From contig CAADWS010000161.1 of the NCBI GenBank assembly GCA_900752815.1, positions 1 to 35,901 of the forward strand: a DNA stretch of 35,901 nucleotides, written 5' to 3'. This DNA comes from Bacteroidaceae bacterium. GTDB lineage: Bacteria; Bacteroidota; Bacteroidia; Bacteroidales; Bacteroidaceae. Below are positions 25,486-34,064 of this stretch, one piece after another (position 1 is the first letter of the stretch; every line of letters starts with the position of its first letter). The notes under the pieces are model-generated. The model did no database searches. It saw only the letters and a program-made list of their open reading frames with translations, and had not been told where the DNA came from. The translations under genes were made by a program, and so were the position numbers.

Positions 25486-26577
25486 TTACATACTACCGGT
25501 CCACATGCCGCTCTTCATGTCGATTTTCTGATATTTGCAGGGCAGGATTTCTTTTCCGTCGGAACGGTAGAGACCTTGCTTCTGGTTTTTCCTCACCAGA
25601 TAGTTGCCCATGCGGTAATCAATCTTGTCGTACTCGCAGGGCAGAATGGCTTTTCCCGTCGTTGTGCAGATCCCGACGTGTTTGCCTTGCCACAGTTTGT
25701 AGTTGCCCATGTAGTAATCAATCTTGTCGTATTCGCAGGGCAGGATGGCTTTTCCCGTCGTTGTGTAGAGCCCGACGTGTTTGCCTTGCCACAGCTTGTA
25801 GTTGCCCATGTAATAGTCTATCTTGTCGTACTTGCAGGGCAGAATGGCTTCCCCCTTTGTCGTGTAGAGTCCGAAGCATTCATCTTTTCTCACGAGAAAG
25901 TTGCCCATGTAGAAGTCGATAGCGTTGTACTCACAGGGGAAGATTTCTTTTCCTGTGGAGGTATAGAGCCCGTGATATTCCTTCTTTCGTACCAGAAAGT
26001 TGCCCATGTAGAAGTCGATAGCGTTGTACTCACAGGGGAGGATGACTTGTCCGGCTGTTGTGTAGAGTCCGATTCGTTGGCCTTTTCTCAGGAGGTAGTT
26101 GCCCATGTAAAAGTCGATGTTGTCGAATTCACACGGCAATATTTCTTCCCCTGCCGTGGTGTAGATGCCGAGCAGTCCCTTTTTGCACACCCGAAAGTTG
26201 CCCATGTAAAAATCGATGTTGTCGAACTCGCAGGGGAGGATTTCTTTTCCGCTGGTGGTGTAGAGCCCCAGGCATTCGTCCTTTTCTACGAGCAACTGGC
26301 CCATGTAGGATTGTATTTTTTTGAACTTGCAGGGCAGAATCTCTTTTCCGTTGTTGGTGTAGAGTCCGATGCGTCCGTTCTTTTCGACCATGTGGCCGAA
26401 CGGACTGCAGACCGACGACGGACGGCAGTCGTTGATGGCGGTTTGGGCATGCGTCTTGCAGCCGGACAGACTGCCGGCAACGAACATCAGGGACAGGAAA
26501 ATGGCCAGTCTCTGCCCGGATTTCCTCAAAAACTGTAGGCGGGCGATGGAAGTAAGCGTAGAATTCATAATATTCAT
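25486..26577 (-). CDS. WG-repeat lipoprotein
   Basis: About 363 residues from the ATG at 26577 (a second ATG at 26568 is also possible). A lipoprotein signal with lipobox LSGC (Cys about 40) is followed by nine repeats of 33 residues matching the WG/KWG repeat family, for example GLYTTTGKAILPCEYDKIDY, joined by YMGNY(K/L)-type links. It should be a lipid-anchored periplasmic or surface protein; WG repeats form beta-rich folds and no function is established. A promoter -7 box at 26604-26597 supports this start and excludes a longer in-frame start at 26739. Confidence 0.85.
   Translation of the reverse strand: MNIMNSTLTSIARLQFLRKSGQRLAIFLSLMFVAGSLSGCKTHAQTAINDCRPSSVCSPFGHMVEKNGRIGLYTNNGKEILPCKFKKIQSYMGQLLVEKDECLGLYTTSGKEILPCEFDNIDFYMGNFRVCKKGLLGIYTTAGEEILPCEFDNIDFYMGNYLLRKGQRIGLYTTAGQVILPCEYNAIDFYMGNFLVRKKEYHGLYTSTGKEIFPCEYNAIDFYMGNFLVRKDECFGLYTTKGEAILPCKYDKIDYYMGNYKLWQGKHVGLYTTTGKAILPCEYDKIDYYMGNYKLWQGKHVGICTTTGKAILPCEYDKIDYRMGNYLVRKNQKQGLYRSDGKEILPCKYQKIDMKSGMWTGSM
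25492..26382 (-). repeat. Nine tandem 99-bp coding repeats
   Basis: The WG-repeat region is a 99-bp tandem repeat in DNA (for example AGTTGCCCAT on the plus strand at 25701 and 25800). The units covering about 25590-25790 differ at only a few bases, pointing to recent duplication, while the units near 26300 are more diverged. Confidence 0.85.
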
Positions 26578-26596
26578 TCTGATAGGGTTAATGCGC

Positions 26597-26604
26597 CAAA
26601 TGTA
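26597..26604 (-). promoter_or_regulatory. -7 box of the WG-repeat gene promoter
   Basis: TACATTTG on the minus strand matches TAnnTTTG, about 20 bp before the ATG at 26577. No clear -33 box. Confidence 0.5.
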
Positions 26605-26663
26605 GTAATAATTCGTGATAGTCGTCTTCCGAAAACAAGAAAAAAAGGCATACAGCAAAGAAA

Positions 26664-26691
26664 AAGCACCGGATTGGGCTTTCCGGTGCTT
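26664..26691 (-). terminator. Intrinsic terminator of the DUF5686 gene
   Basis: AAGCACCGGA (26664-26673) pairs perfectly with 26682-26691 around an 8-nt loop; on the minus strand it is followed by TTTTTCTTT. It lies 50 bp after the DUF5686 stop. Confidence 0.8.
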
Positions 26692-26740
26692 ATCTATATG
26701 TCTGCGGGCGTGTGAACCGCGCCGTGCGGTGTTGCGCAAA

Positions 26741-29335
26741 TCAGAAAGAGAAATCGAGGGCCACGCGAACGCCCCATTTGTCGGTGCCGGGGCGGTCGAG
26801 GTAGGTCAGCCGGCGGACATATTCCACGCGCAGCACCTTGAAGATGTTGTGCAGGCCGGCGCTCACTTCAACGTAGGGCACTTTGGGGTCCATGACCTGT
26901 GACAGGTAGGAGAATGAGCCGTCGGCATTGAAATGTCCGGGGAAATAGAAGAGGCGGCTGTTGCCGGTGTTTTGCGGCAGGAAAGGGTTGTTCTTGTCGG
27001 TGAGGTTGCCCCAGAGCACGTTGCAGCCGATGACTTCGCGCCACTTCAGTTTCCGGATGAGCGGGATACGGTTGAGCAGTTTGCCGCCGATGTCCCACGA
27101 GAGGATGGCCGAGGCGTAGCGGTCGTTGAGGAATTCCATGTTGTTGATGAGGTGGAACGTGTTTTCCTCCCGCACATAGGAAAGGTTGGCGGCCGGCGCG
27201 ATGAGCAGGGGGAAGGGCACCTGGTTCCACTGGATGCCCGATTTCAGCTGCATGTCGAGCTTGCCCCAGGAGGCCAGGAGGAAGCGCTGGTAGAAGGAGG
27301 CTTCCGTGACATTGTAGGCGAACTGTTTGCCCTGATATGGGTAGAGGCCCGTGGTGTGGGTCAACTGGTAGCGCGGCGTGTAGTGGTTGGAGGGAATGCG
27401 GTGCTGTTTGGAATTAATCCAGGTAGTGCCCGGCTGGTAGTTGAGGCCGAGGGACACCTCGTTGGTGCGGAAGGTGCGGCGGTAGCGGGCAGGGTCCTGC
27501 ACGGGAACTCCGGCGGCGTCGAGCGGCTGGTAGAAGAGTGCGGCCGTCGGCTCGTCCTTCTGGCTGCGGAACTGCGCGGAGAAGCGCAGTCCGTTACCCC
27601 ACTCGCGCTCCCACAGCAGACGGTAATATTCGTAATACTGCATGTGGTCCACCGTCGTCCATTTGAAGGAGACGAACACGTTGTCCTTGTCCGTGGGCAG
27701 GAACTTGTCGCTGGGCGACATGACGTCGCGGTTGTAGGTGAAGGTGAGATTGTTCACCGGAAACTCGAATGACGAGTAAGCCTTCTTGTTGAAGGAGTAG
27801 GTCACTTCGCCCAGTCCTTTCCAGCGTTCGTCCTTGAAGCCGTAGGCCACGTAGCCACGCAGGAAGAGGTGGGGATTCAGATGGGCCGTGGTGCGGGCCG
27901 AGGCACGGAGGCGGAGCCCGTCGACAAAGTTCTGGGAAACAATGGTATTGATGGGCCCGATGTCCACCTTGGGCGGTTTTTCCGGATTGAGGGTGGCTTC
28001 CACGTGATTCTCGATGAAGGCTTTCGCCACGAACATGAAGGGGCGGAATCCCTTGACGTGGGTCAGATTGTCGACGAAGCGGTCCAGGTGGCTCTCGCCG
28101 TAACTGAGCGCTTCGGGGCGGTGTTGGTTCCAGTAGGCTTCATCGCGTATCATGGCGTCGGCCTCGGTCCGCGTCTGCCCGGAGAAGCGGAAGTCCTGGT
28201 CGGGGATGGAATCGAAGCGGAAGTTGGAATATTCCGTGGTGCGTTTCACTTGGAATTTCTGTATGAAGTCCACCAGTTTCAACTGGATGAGCATGTTGTC
28301 GCGCGTCAGGACCTGCTGGCCGTCGGGCAGTTGGCGGAACTCCTGGATGATGCGCATGCGGTCCACGAAGTTGACGGCCGAGTTGGCCGGAATGCCGAGG
28401 TCGGCTTTTTTGACGCGATAAGTGGAGTCGTTGATGATGTAGAGCGAACCAGAGAAACCGAAGTCCTGCGGATTGTTGGGCGTGAAGTCGAGGCGGATGC
28501 AGGAATCCGTGTCCATCTTCAGCGTGTCCACGATGAAGTAACGGTAGAAACCGATGGCACTGTGGCTCGAAATGGGGCTGGTAAACGTCTTGTGAAGCAG
28601 AACGATTTCATTGTCGTAAATGTCGACCCGCGTAAAGAAATCCTGCAGCATGGTGGTCATAATGTCGCCTGTGCTGAAGAGGTCGTTGACACCGTTGGAG
28701 CGTTGGGCCAGAATGATGGTTTTGTCTGCTTCCGGGTGTTTGCGGTAGATGTTGCGCTCCACGCTCTCCGTTACGGAAACGGGCAGAATGAGTTTCCCAG
28801 TCTCGTTGCAGGTCTCCACGTGCTCCTTGAGGAAGGGCATGCGTTTGAATTTTCCTTCTTCAAAAACCTTTTCGGTCACTTCGTTGAGCGAGAAAACCAG
28901 TTTGTTGTATTGGTCGACGCTGTAATAGTCGTTCAGCTTGAGGTCGTGTTTTTTCTTGGCGGCGATGACTTTCCGCATCAGTTCCACGGCCGGATTGTTC
29001 TTACGGGAGTATTTTTTCTTTTTGGCTTTCACGACAGCTTCCTTCAAAAACTGGTCGTTGGGCTCCAGCTTGACGGTAAGAGTGCCCGGCTGGCTGATTT
29101 TCACCTTTTCGCTGCGGTAACCGATGGTCGAAAAGGTGAGGGTGCCGGTTCGGAATGCGATTTTGAATTGTCCTTCCGTGTCGGTTTGCGTTCCGATTCC
29201 CGGTCCGAAAACGACATTGACGAAAGGAAGGGCTTCCCCGGTTTTTGCGTCAACCACCTTTCCGGCTACCGACTGTGCCGTGGCCGTGACGGCAGTCAGC
29301 AGAAGGAGGAAAAGCAGGAATATTCTTGTTTTCAT
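26741..29335 (-). CDS. DUF5686 outer-membrane protein with carboxypeptidase-regulatory-like domain
   Basis: 864 residues. Signal peptide 1-20 (ending ATAQ), then a carboxypeptidase-regulatory-like beta-sandwich (about 22-95, SVAGKVVDAKTGEALPFVNVV), a lysine-rich linker (KAKKKKYSRKNNPAVELM), and a long DUF5686 region ending in a predicted beta-barrel with the aromatic C terminus DFSF typical of outer-membrane barrels. The protein resembles TonB-dependent receptors in its N-terminal module, but I see no plug domain. Its function is not established. Own promoter upstream and terminator downstream suggest a single-gene unit. Confidence 0.87.
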   Translation of the reverse strand: MKTRIFLLFLLLLTAVTATAQSVAGKVVDAKTGEALPFVNVVFGPGIGTQTDTEGQFKIAFRTGTLTFSTIGYRSEKVKISQPGTLTVKLEPNDQFLKEAVVKAKKKKYSRKNNPAVELMRKVIAAKKKHDLKLNDYYSVDQYNKLVFSLNEVTEKVFEEGKFKRMPFLKEHVETCNETGKLILPVSVTESVERNIYRKHPEADKTIILAQRSNGVNDLFSTGDIMTTMLQDFFTRVDIYDNEIVLLHKTFTSPISSHSAIGFYRYFIVDTLKMDTDSCIRLDFTPNNPQDFGFSGSLYIINDSTYRVKKADLGIPANSAVNFVDRMRIIQEFRQLPDGQQVLTRDNMLIQLKLVDFIQKFQVKRTTEYSNFRFDSIPDQDFRFSGQTRTEADAMIRDEAYWNQHRPEALSYGESHLDRFVDNLTHVKGFRPFMFVAKAFIENHVEATLNPEKPPKVDIGPINTIVSQNFVDGLRLRASARTTAHLNPHLFLRGYVAYGFKDERWKGLGEVTYSFNKKAYSSFEFPVNNLTFTYNRDVMSPSDKFLPTDKDNVFVSFKWTTVDHMQYYEYYRLLWEREWGNGLRFSAQFRSQKDEPTAALFYQPLDAAGVPVQDPARYRRTFRTNEVSLGLNYQPGTTWINSKQHRIPSNHYTPRYQLTHTTGLYPYQGKQFAYNVTEASFYQRFLLASWGKLDMQLKSGIQWNQVPFPLLIAPAANLSYVREENTFHLINNMEFLNDRYASAILSWDIGGKLLNRIPLIRKLKWREVIGCNVLWGNLTDKNNPFLPQNTGNSRLFYFPGHFNADGSFSYLSQVMDPKVPYVEVSAGLHNIFKVLRVEYVRRLTYLDRPGTDKWGVRVALDFSF

Positions 29336-29445
29336 GTTACAGTTGCTGGTTCGGGGAGATATGGGTGACTTTCCTATATGCAGGCAGACCGGTCTCCTTG
29401 CACGGAAGAAGGCAAGGCGGGAGAAGCCCGATGGGAACAGATGGC

Positions 29446-29453
29446 CAAATTTA
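29446..29453 (-). promoter_or_regulatory. -7 box of the DUF5686 gene promoter
   Basis: TAAATTTG on the minus strand matches TAnnTTTG; leader about 105 nt to the ATG at 29335. No clear -33 box. Confidence 0.45.
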
Positions 29454-29621
29454 CGAAATCTTTCCTGAACAGTTGGCGTTGGTTAGTGATTTTTAGGGAA
29501 CTCCAACCTTTTTGTAGAAATGGGCTGGCCGGATTCCGGGCGGCTGTATGCGCCCTTTCTGTGCGGGCGGCGCGGTGGCGGAGCTGGAGGAGGTTTGTCC
29601 TGTTCTGGGGCGCAGCTCTTT

Positions 29622-30350
29622 TCAGAGTTCCGGCTCTTCCTGTTCCGGTGGGGTTGCCAGATAGAATTTCAGGAGTTCGAGATCTTCGTGGTAAGTCAGT
29701 TTGAAGTTGCGCCTTTCGCCTTTCACGAAAAAAAACGGAGCTTTGCCGAGTTCGGCCATGAGCACGTAGAGCGACTGGGCAACGCGCTGTTGCTGCCCGG
29801 CTGCATCATAGGCTTCGGCGATGTCGGCCAGCCGGAACGTGTGCGGAGTCTGTACGCGGTACATCAGTTCGCGCCGGTAGCAGGCGGACGAGGAGATGCC
29901 GTCTTCGCTGTAGAGGTAGGATTCGCAGCCGCGTACGACGGTGACGGCGTTGCCCCGGTCGCAGCAGGTGGCGATGTTTTCCGAGATGATGCGCGCCGAA
30001 ACGAGCGGCCGTCCGGCGTCGTGTACCAGTACCACACTGTGGGCGTCAAACCCTTTGTCGACGAGTCCCCGAATGCCGTTGCGGATGGAGTCGTGACTGG
30101 TGGCTCCGGCATCGAAAAGATGCAGCGGTTTCTGCAGGCCGAGTTGTGTGGCCAGCGCTTTTACCCAGGCCTGCCATTCGGGCATGCATACCACGGCAAG
30201 GCAGTCGATGCCGGAGTGGGCGTCGAAAGCCTGCAACGTATAGGCAATGACCGGTTTCCCGTTGACTTCGAGAAACTGCTTGGGCTTTTCGCCGTGCATG
30301 CGGCAGCCATTGCCTCCCGCAAGGATGAGGGCTATGTTCGGGCTATGCAT
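29622..30350 (-). CDS. IspD/TarI-like cytidylyltransferase, probably not the isoprenoid enzyme
   Basis: 242 residues from the ATG at 30350-30348. CTP-site motifs are kept: LILAGGNGCRM (Arg17), EKPKQF (Lys24), VHDAGRP (Asp111, Arg114) and NFKLT (Lys217). The region that in IspD carries the Asp-Thr pair contacting methylerythritol phosphate reads TVVRGCESYLY, and the usual Thr-Asp-Asp segment is replaced by SLYVLMAEL. So it probably activates another alcohol phosphate with CTP, such as a polyol phosphate. It lies 13 bp after a CDP-alcohol phosphatidyltransferase gene, which would use its CDP product. An earlier ATG at 30374 would overlap that gene and adds no conserved residues. Confidence 0.82.
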   Translation of the reverse strand: MHSPNIALILAGGNGCRMHGEKPKQFLEVNGKPVIAYTLQAFDAHSGIDCLAVVCMPEWQAWVKALATQLGLQKPLHLFDAGATSHDSIRNGIRGLVDKGFDAHSVVLVHDAGRPLVSARIISENIATCCDRGNAVTVVRGCESYLYSEDGISSSACYRRELMYRVQTPHTFRLADIAEAYDAAGQQQRVAQSLYVLMAELGKAPFFFVKGERRNFKLTYHEDLELLKFYLATPPEQEEPEL

Positions 30351-30363
30351 AGTGGCGTGGGGT

Positions 30364-31287
30364 TTAACGGGCAAGATATTTGTTCAGGATATGGCGGCAG
30401 AGACTTTCATGGCGCCAGCGCATGTAGAAGAATACGATGTTGAGCAGGGTTACCTCGAACACGAAAAATATCCACGGCAGCGAAACCAATACGGAAAGGA
30501 AGAGGACGAACACACGCAGGTCGAACGTCAGAATGTTGGTGTATTTCATCAGTGGCCGGCTCAACTGCCGGAATTCCTGCCGGAGTTCCGTCGGGATGTC
30601 CTTGCTGTCGGGCCAGCGCTGGGTCAGGCGGTGGCGCAATTCCTGGAAGCGTGGGCTCATCTGCTCCTGGCTGCGGGTGTAGCGGAGGTAGAAGAACGTG
30701 TATATCTTCTCAAACCAGTGTTCCTTCCAGCTGAGGCTTTTCAGTTTTTCCTGCTGTTTTTCCGAGGAGTCGAGTTCTGCTTTTCCTGCACCCTTTTCAA
30801 AGAAGATGTGGATGTTCCGGTAGTAGTCGGCCAGGGCGCATTGCCGGCTGTGGCAGACAAATCCGGAGAAGGCGGCCAGCAGCCATATCCAGATGCCGAA
30901 CTGGTCGGTGAGGCGCAGGCTGATGAAGAAATAGATGGAGAAGAACCACACGTCGCCGGCAAATCCGTCGAGGATGCGGCCCAGCAGACTGCGCTGGTTG
31001 GTGATGCGGGCCAGTTGTCCGTCGGCACAGTCGTACCAGTTGGCCCAAATCAGCAGGAAAATGCCCCAGAGTGTGTGCGTCAGGTCTTCAAAATAGAACA
31101 TGTAGCCGGCCAGTGCCCCCAGCACGATGGAGACGATGGTGACGACGTTGGGGTGAATCCCCAGCCGTTTGAAGAGCAGCGCCCAGAGGTAACCGCTCAG
31201 ACGGGTGACATAAATCTCGAAAGGTCCTTCGGTATCTTCCGATTTCAGAGTCGACTTGAGTTCGGCGTCAAAGGTTTTCCAGTTCAT
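30364..31287 (-). CDS. CDP-alcohol phosphatidyltransferase family membrane enzyme
   Basis: 307 residues with several membrane segments. The family motif is present: Asp86-x2-Asp89-Gly90-x2-Ala93-Arg94-x8-Gly103-x3-Asp107, but the last aspartate is Asp112, four residues on instead of the usual three. Such enzymes transfer a phospho-alcohol between a CDP-alcohol and an acceptor alcohol in the inner membrane. A basic, helical cytoplasmic-looking insert (about 165-255) separates the two membrane halves, making it longer than typical PgsA/PssA enzymes. Its start codon overlaps the stop of the flippase-like gene (ATGA-type, 31284-31287), and the cytidylyltransferase follows after 13 bp, so the three are translationally coupled. 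Confidence 0.88.
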   Translation of the reverse strand: MNWKTFDAELKSTLKSEDTEGPFEIYVTRLSGYLWALLFKRLGIHPNVVTIVSIVLGALAGYMFYFEDLTHTLWGIFLLIWANWYDCADGQLARITNQRSLLGRILDGFAGDVWFFSIYFFISLRLTDQFGIWIWLLAAFSGFVCHSRQCALADYYRNIHIFFEKGAGKAELDSSEKQQEKLKSLSWKEHWFEKIYTFFYLRYTRSQEQMSPRFQELRHRLTQRWPDSKDIPTELRQEFRQLSRPLMKYTNILTFDLRVFVLFLSVLVSLPWIFFVFEVTLLNIVFFYMRWRHESLCRHILNKYLAR

Positions 31288-32324
31288 TTTTTTTCAGAGA
31301 GATTGGTCGTAGGTTGTGAGGGTTTTACCGGTGTCCGGTTTCCTATTTTCATCAGGGCGAGGCCCATACAAACACATACCAGTTCGCGCAGTCGGATGAT
31401 GACTCCCATCACCACGCCGTAACCGTAGGGAAAGGCAAGTCCGTTGACAATCATGGCAAATCCGCCTTCGCGGGCTCCCATCTGCATGGGCAGGAAAAAG
31501 AGGGCGTTGGCAAAGAGGGACGTGAAGGCCAGTATGATGATGCAGTCGGCATAGCTCACGTGGTCAACGAAGATGGAGAGGATGATGAACACTTCGGCGC
31601 ACGAGAGGATGCGGGCGGTCAGTTCGGCCAGCAGCGAGGTGTAGAACACCCGCCTGTGGTTGCGGTGCAGGCCGGCGATGAGCGCGTCCGTCTGCTTCAG
31701 TTTTTCCTCCTGCTGTTCCAGGAAGCGGCGGGCTTTCTTTCCGGCCAGCGGCAGCCGGCTCAGGCCGCGGAACAGTTTGACGAGCAATCCGGAACGGTAG
31801 CCTTTCGTGAAGAAATAGATGCCGAGGCTGCATACGGCCACGGTGAGGCCCAGCAGCGTGGCGGTGCCTCCGTTGAGGCTGTCGGCATGGAGGCCGAGGT
31901 AGAGCACTACGGAAAGGAGCCAGAAGCAGAAGTGCGAGAAGATGTGCATCATGACATAGAGCACCACGCTCGAAGTCGCCTTCTCCACACCGACGTAGGG
32001 CAGAGTTTCCAGGATGCGGTAGGGCTCGCCGCCCATGAGTCCCATCGGAGTGACGGAATTGAGGGCGAAACCCGTTACGGTGAACCGGTAAACCTGTGCG
32101 AAAGGCACGCGCCGGCCGTCTTCTCCGCTGTTGAGGATGATTTGCCAGGCAAAGGCATTGAGCACATAGACTCCCGCCCAGAGTGCGATGATGGCCGGAA
32201 AACTGTAGCCGGCCGTGCGCAGGCTGTCGCGGACGTCGGTCCACGTCAGGTCCGAACCCAGCAGCATGACGGCTACCGCCAGGCAGCCTAAGGCAAAAAA
32301 CACATTTCGGATGGTATTCCTCAT
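31284..32324 (-). CDS. Flippase-like integral membrane protein (lysylphosphatidylglycerol synthase TM region / UPF0104)
   Basis: 346 residues from the ATG at 32324-32322 (MRNTIRNVFF). It has about eight hydrophobic segments with family landmarks: FALNSVTPMGLMGGEPYRI (the conserved TPxGxxGGEP), and LFFLPMQMGAREGGFAM near the C terminus. The family corresponds to the membrane part of MprF (which flips aminoacylated lipid) without a synthase domain. It heads an operon with the CDP-alcohol transferase and the cytidylyltransferase, so moving their lipid product across the membrane is the natural guess. Longer in-frame starts run through the repeat-bearing leader and are unlikely. Confidence 0.85.
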   Translation of the reverse strand: MRNTIRNVFFALGCLAVAVMLLGSDLTWTDVRDSLRTAGYSFPAIIALWAGVYVLNAFAWQIILNSGEDGRRVPFAQVYRFTVTGFALNSVTPMGLMGGEPYRILETLPYVGVEKATSSVVLYVMMHIFSHFCFWLLSVVLYLGLHADSLNGGTATLLGLTVAVCSLGIYFFTKGYRSGLLVKLFRGLSRLPLAGKKARRFLEQQEEKLKQTDALIAGLHRNHRRVFYTSLLAELTARILSCAEVFIILSIFVDHVSYADCIIILAFTSLFANALFFLPMQMGAREGGFAMIVNGLAFPYGYGVVMGVIIRLRELVCVCMGLALMKIGNRTPVKPSQPTTNLSEKK

Positions 32325-32423
32325 ATTTCTGTGGTGTGGCGGTTCCGGCTGCCGTTTTGTTGCACGGGCATGGTGCGGATGGTTCCCGGCCGCTGTTTTC
32401 CCTGTGCCGGTACATACCAATGG

Positions 32424-32504
32424 GTTTCCGACCGCAAAGTTGGTAAAAAGTTTGTTTCCGACCGCTTTCTGTCGGTTGGAAAAAGTGTTGTTTTTTCCGG
32501 AAAA
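32424..32504. promoter_or_regulatory. Repeat-rich regulatory region before the lipid operon
   Basis: GTTTCCGACCGC occurs at 32424-32435 and 32454-32465, exactly 30 bp apart, and the second copy forms an imperfect palindrome with CGGTTGGAAA (to about 32482). A 12-bp palindrome TTTTCCGGAAAA lies at 32493-32504. A weak -7 box CAACTTTG (minus strand, 32442-32435) overlaps the first repeat. These look like operator sites for the operon starting at 32324; the binding protein is unknown. The rest of 32325-32716 holds no gene I can support. Confidence 0.5.
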
Positions 32505-32716
32505 CAGGAAGATTTTGTTTCCTTGCGTTTTCTTTTCGCCTTTTTGAAAGGGCGGATGGTCTGTTGCCGTTTTTTTACGAAAAGCGGGCACAAATCCAGA
32601 AAACCGTCATATCCTGTGCGTTCCGCCGTTTGGCGGGGATGCGGCTTTCGGAATTTGTGCCCCGATGGGGAGGAAAGTCGGGTGCCGGTTGCTTCCGGCC
32701 GCCGTTTCCCGTTGGG

Positions 32717-34009
32717 TTATGCGCCGAAGGTGCTGTCGAGCGCCTGCCGGAGGTCGGCGATGATGTCGTCCACGTCCTCAATACCTACGGAGAGGCGGAT
32801 GAGGTCGGGCGCCACGCCGGCTTCGCGCAGCTGTTCGTCGGAGAGCTGGCGATGGGTGTGGCTGGCCGGGTGAAGCACGCAGGTGCGGGCGTCGGCCACG
32901 TGGGTGACGATGCAAATCATGCGGAGGCTGTCCATGAAGCGGATGGCCTCTTCACGGCTTCCTTTCAGGCCGAGTGCGATGACGCCGCAGATGCCGTCGG
33001 GCAGGTATTTCTTTCCCAGTTCGTAGTATTTGTTACCGGGCAGTCCGGCATAGTTGACCCAGGCCACGCGCGGGTCGTTCTGCAGCCATTCTGCTACGGC
33101 CTGTGCATTTTCGCAATGGCGCTTCACGCGCAGGTGGAGCGTTTCGAGACCGAGATTCAGCAGGAAGGCGTTCTCCGGGCTCTGGATGGAGCCGAGGTCA
33201 CGCATCAGCTGTGCGGTGGCTTTGGTGATATAGGCCATTTGTCCGAAGCTCTCGGCATAGGTGAGCCCGTGGTAGCTTTCGTCCGGAGTGCAGAGTCCCG
33301 GGAACTTGTCGGCATGGGCCATCCAGTCAAAGTTTCCGCTGTCCACGATGCATCCGCCCACGGCCGTGGCGTGTCCGTCCATGTATTTGGTGGTGCTGTG
33401 CGTCACGATGTCGGCGCCCCATTCAAAGGGCCGGCAGTTGATGGGCGTGGCAAAGGTGTTGTCCACAATCAGGGGTACGCCGTTGCGGTGGGCCAGACGG
33501 GCGAAGCGTTCGATGTCGAACACGTTGCCGCCGGGGTTGGAGATGGTTTCGCCGAACACGCATTTCGTGTTGGGGCGGAACAACTGCTGTATTTCCTCGT
33601 CGCTGCTGTCGGGGTCCACAAAGGTGCATTCGATGCCCATTTTCTTCATGGTTACGCCGAAGAGGTTGTAGGTTCCACCGTAAATGGTGCTGGAGGCGAT
33701 GAAGTGGTCGCCGGCCTCGCACAGGTTGAACACGGCGTAGAAACTGGCGGCCTGTCCGCTGGAAGTCAGCATGGCTGCCACGCCGCCTTCGAGCTGGGCG
33801 ATTTTCGACGCAACGGCATCGTTGGTGGGATTCTGCAGACGGGTATAAAAATAGCCCGTGTCCTTCAAATCGAAGAGACGGGCCATCTGCTCGCTGTTAT
33901 CATACTTGAAAGTGGTGCTCTGATAGATAGGGAGTACCCGCGGCTCGCCCTTTTTGGGTGTCCATCCTGCTTGTACACAGAGCGTTCCCTGACTTTTCCT
34001 TTTTTCCAT
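32717..34009 (-). CDS. metY: O-acetylhomoserine sulfhydrylase (aminocarboxypropyltransferase)
   Basis: 430 residues, the usual length for MetY and longer than MetB/MetC. PLP lysine is Lys208 in THSTTKYMDGH; YTRLQNPTNDAVASKIAQLEGG and SNPGGNVFDIERFA are family signatures. It makes homocysteine from O-acetylhomoserine and sulfide in the cytoplasm, a methionine route. It lies 55 bp downstream of rlpA on the same strand; that spacer has a small GC hairpin (34034-34052) but no room for a SAM riboswitch I can recognise. Confidence 0.95.
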   Translation of the reverse strand: MEKRKSQGTLCVQAGWTPKKGEPRVLPIYQSTTFKYDNSEQMARLFDLKDTGYFYTRLQNPTNDAVASKIAQLEGGVAAMLTSSGQAASFYAVFNLCEAGDHFIASSTIYGGTYNLFGVTMKKMGIECTFVDPDSSDEEIQQLFRPNTKCVFGETISNPGGNVFDIERFARLAHRNGVPLIVDNTFATPINCRPFEWGADIVTHSTTKYMDGHATAVGGCIVDSGNFDWMAHADKFPGLCTPDESYHGLTYAESFGQMAYITKATAQLMRDLGSIQSPENAFLLNLGLETLHLRVKRHCENAQAVAEWLQNDPRVAWVNYAGLPGNKYYELGKKYLPDGICGVIALGLKGSREEAIRFMDSLRMICIVTHVADARTCVLHPASHTHRQLSDEQLREAGVAPDLIRLSVGIEDVDDIIADLRQALDSTFGA

Positions 34010-34064
34010 GATGATAAGAGTATAGTTTTGTTTCCGTCCCCTTGCGGGGCGGCAGTGTGTAGCC

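Noticed and set aside
25492..26382. Possible CRISPR array because of the regular repeats
   Set aside because: The 99-bp repeats are in frame within a lipoprotein gene and have no unique spacers.
27869..29368. A 499-codon plus-strand open frame opposite the DUF5686 gene
   Set aside because: Antisense to a protein with clear signal peptide, domain order and barrel end.
34010..34064. A SAM riboswitch before metY
   Set aside because: Only 55 bp separate rlpA and metY, with one small hairpin; none of the known SAM aptamer folds can be drawn.
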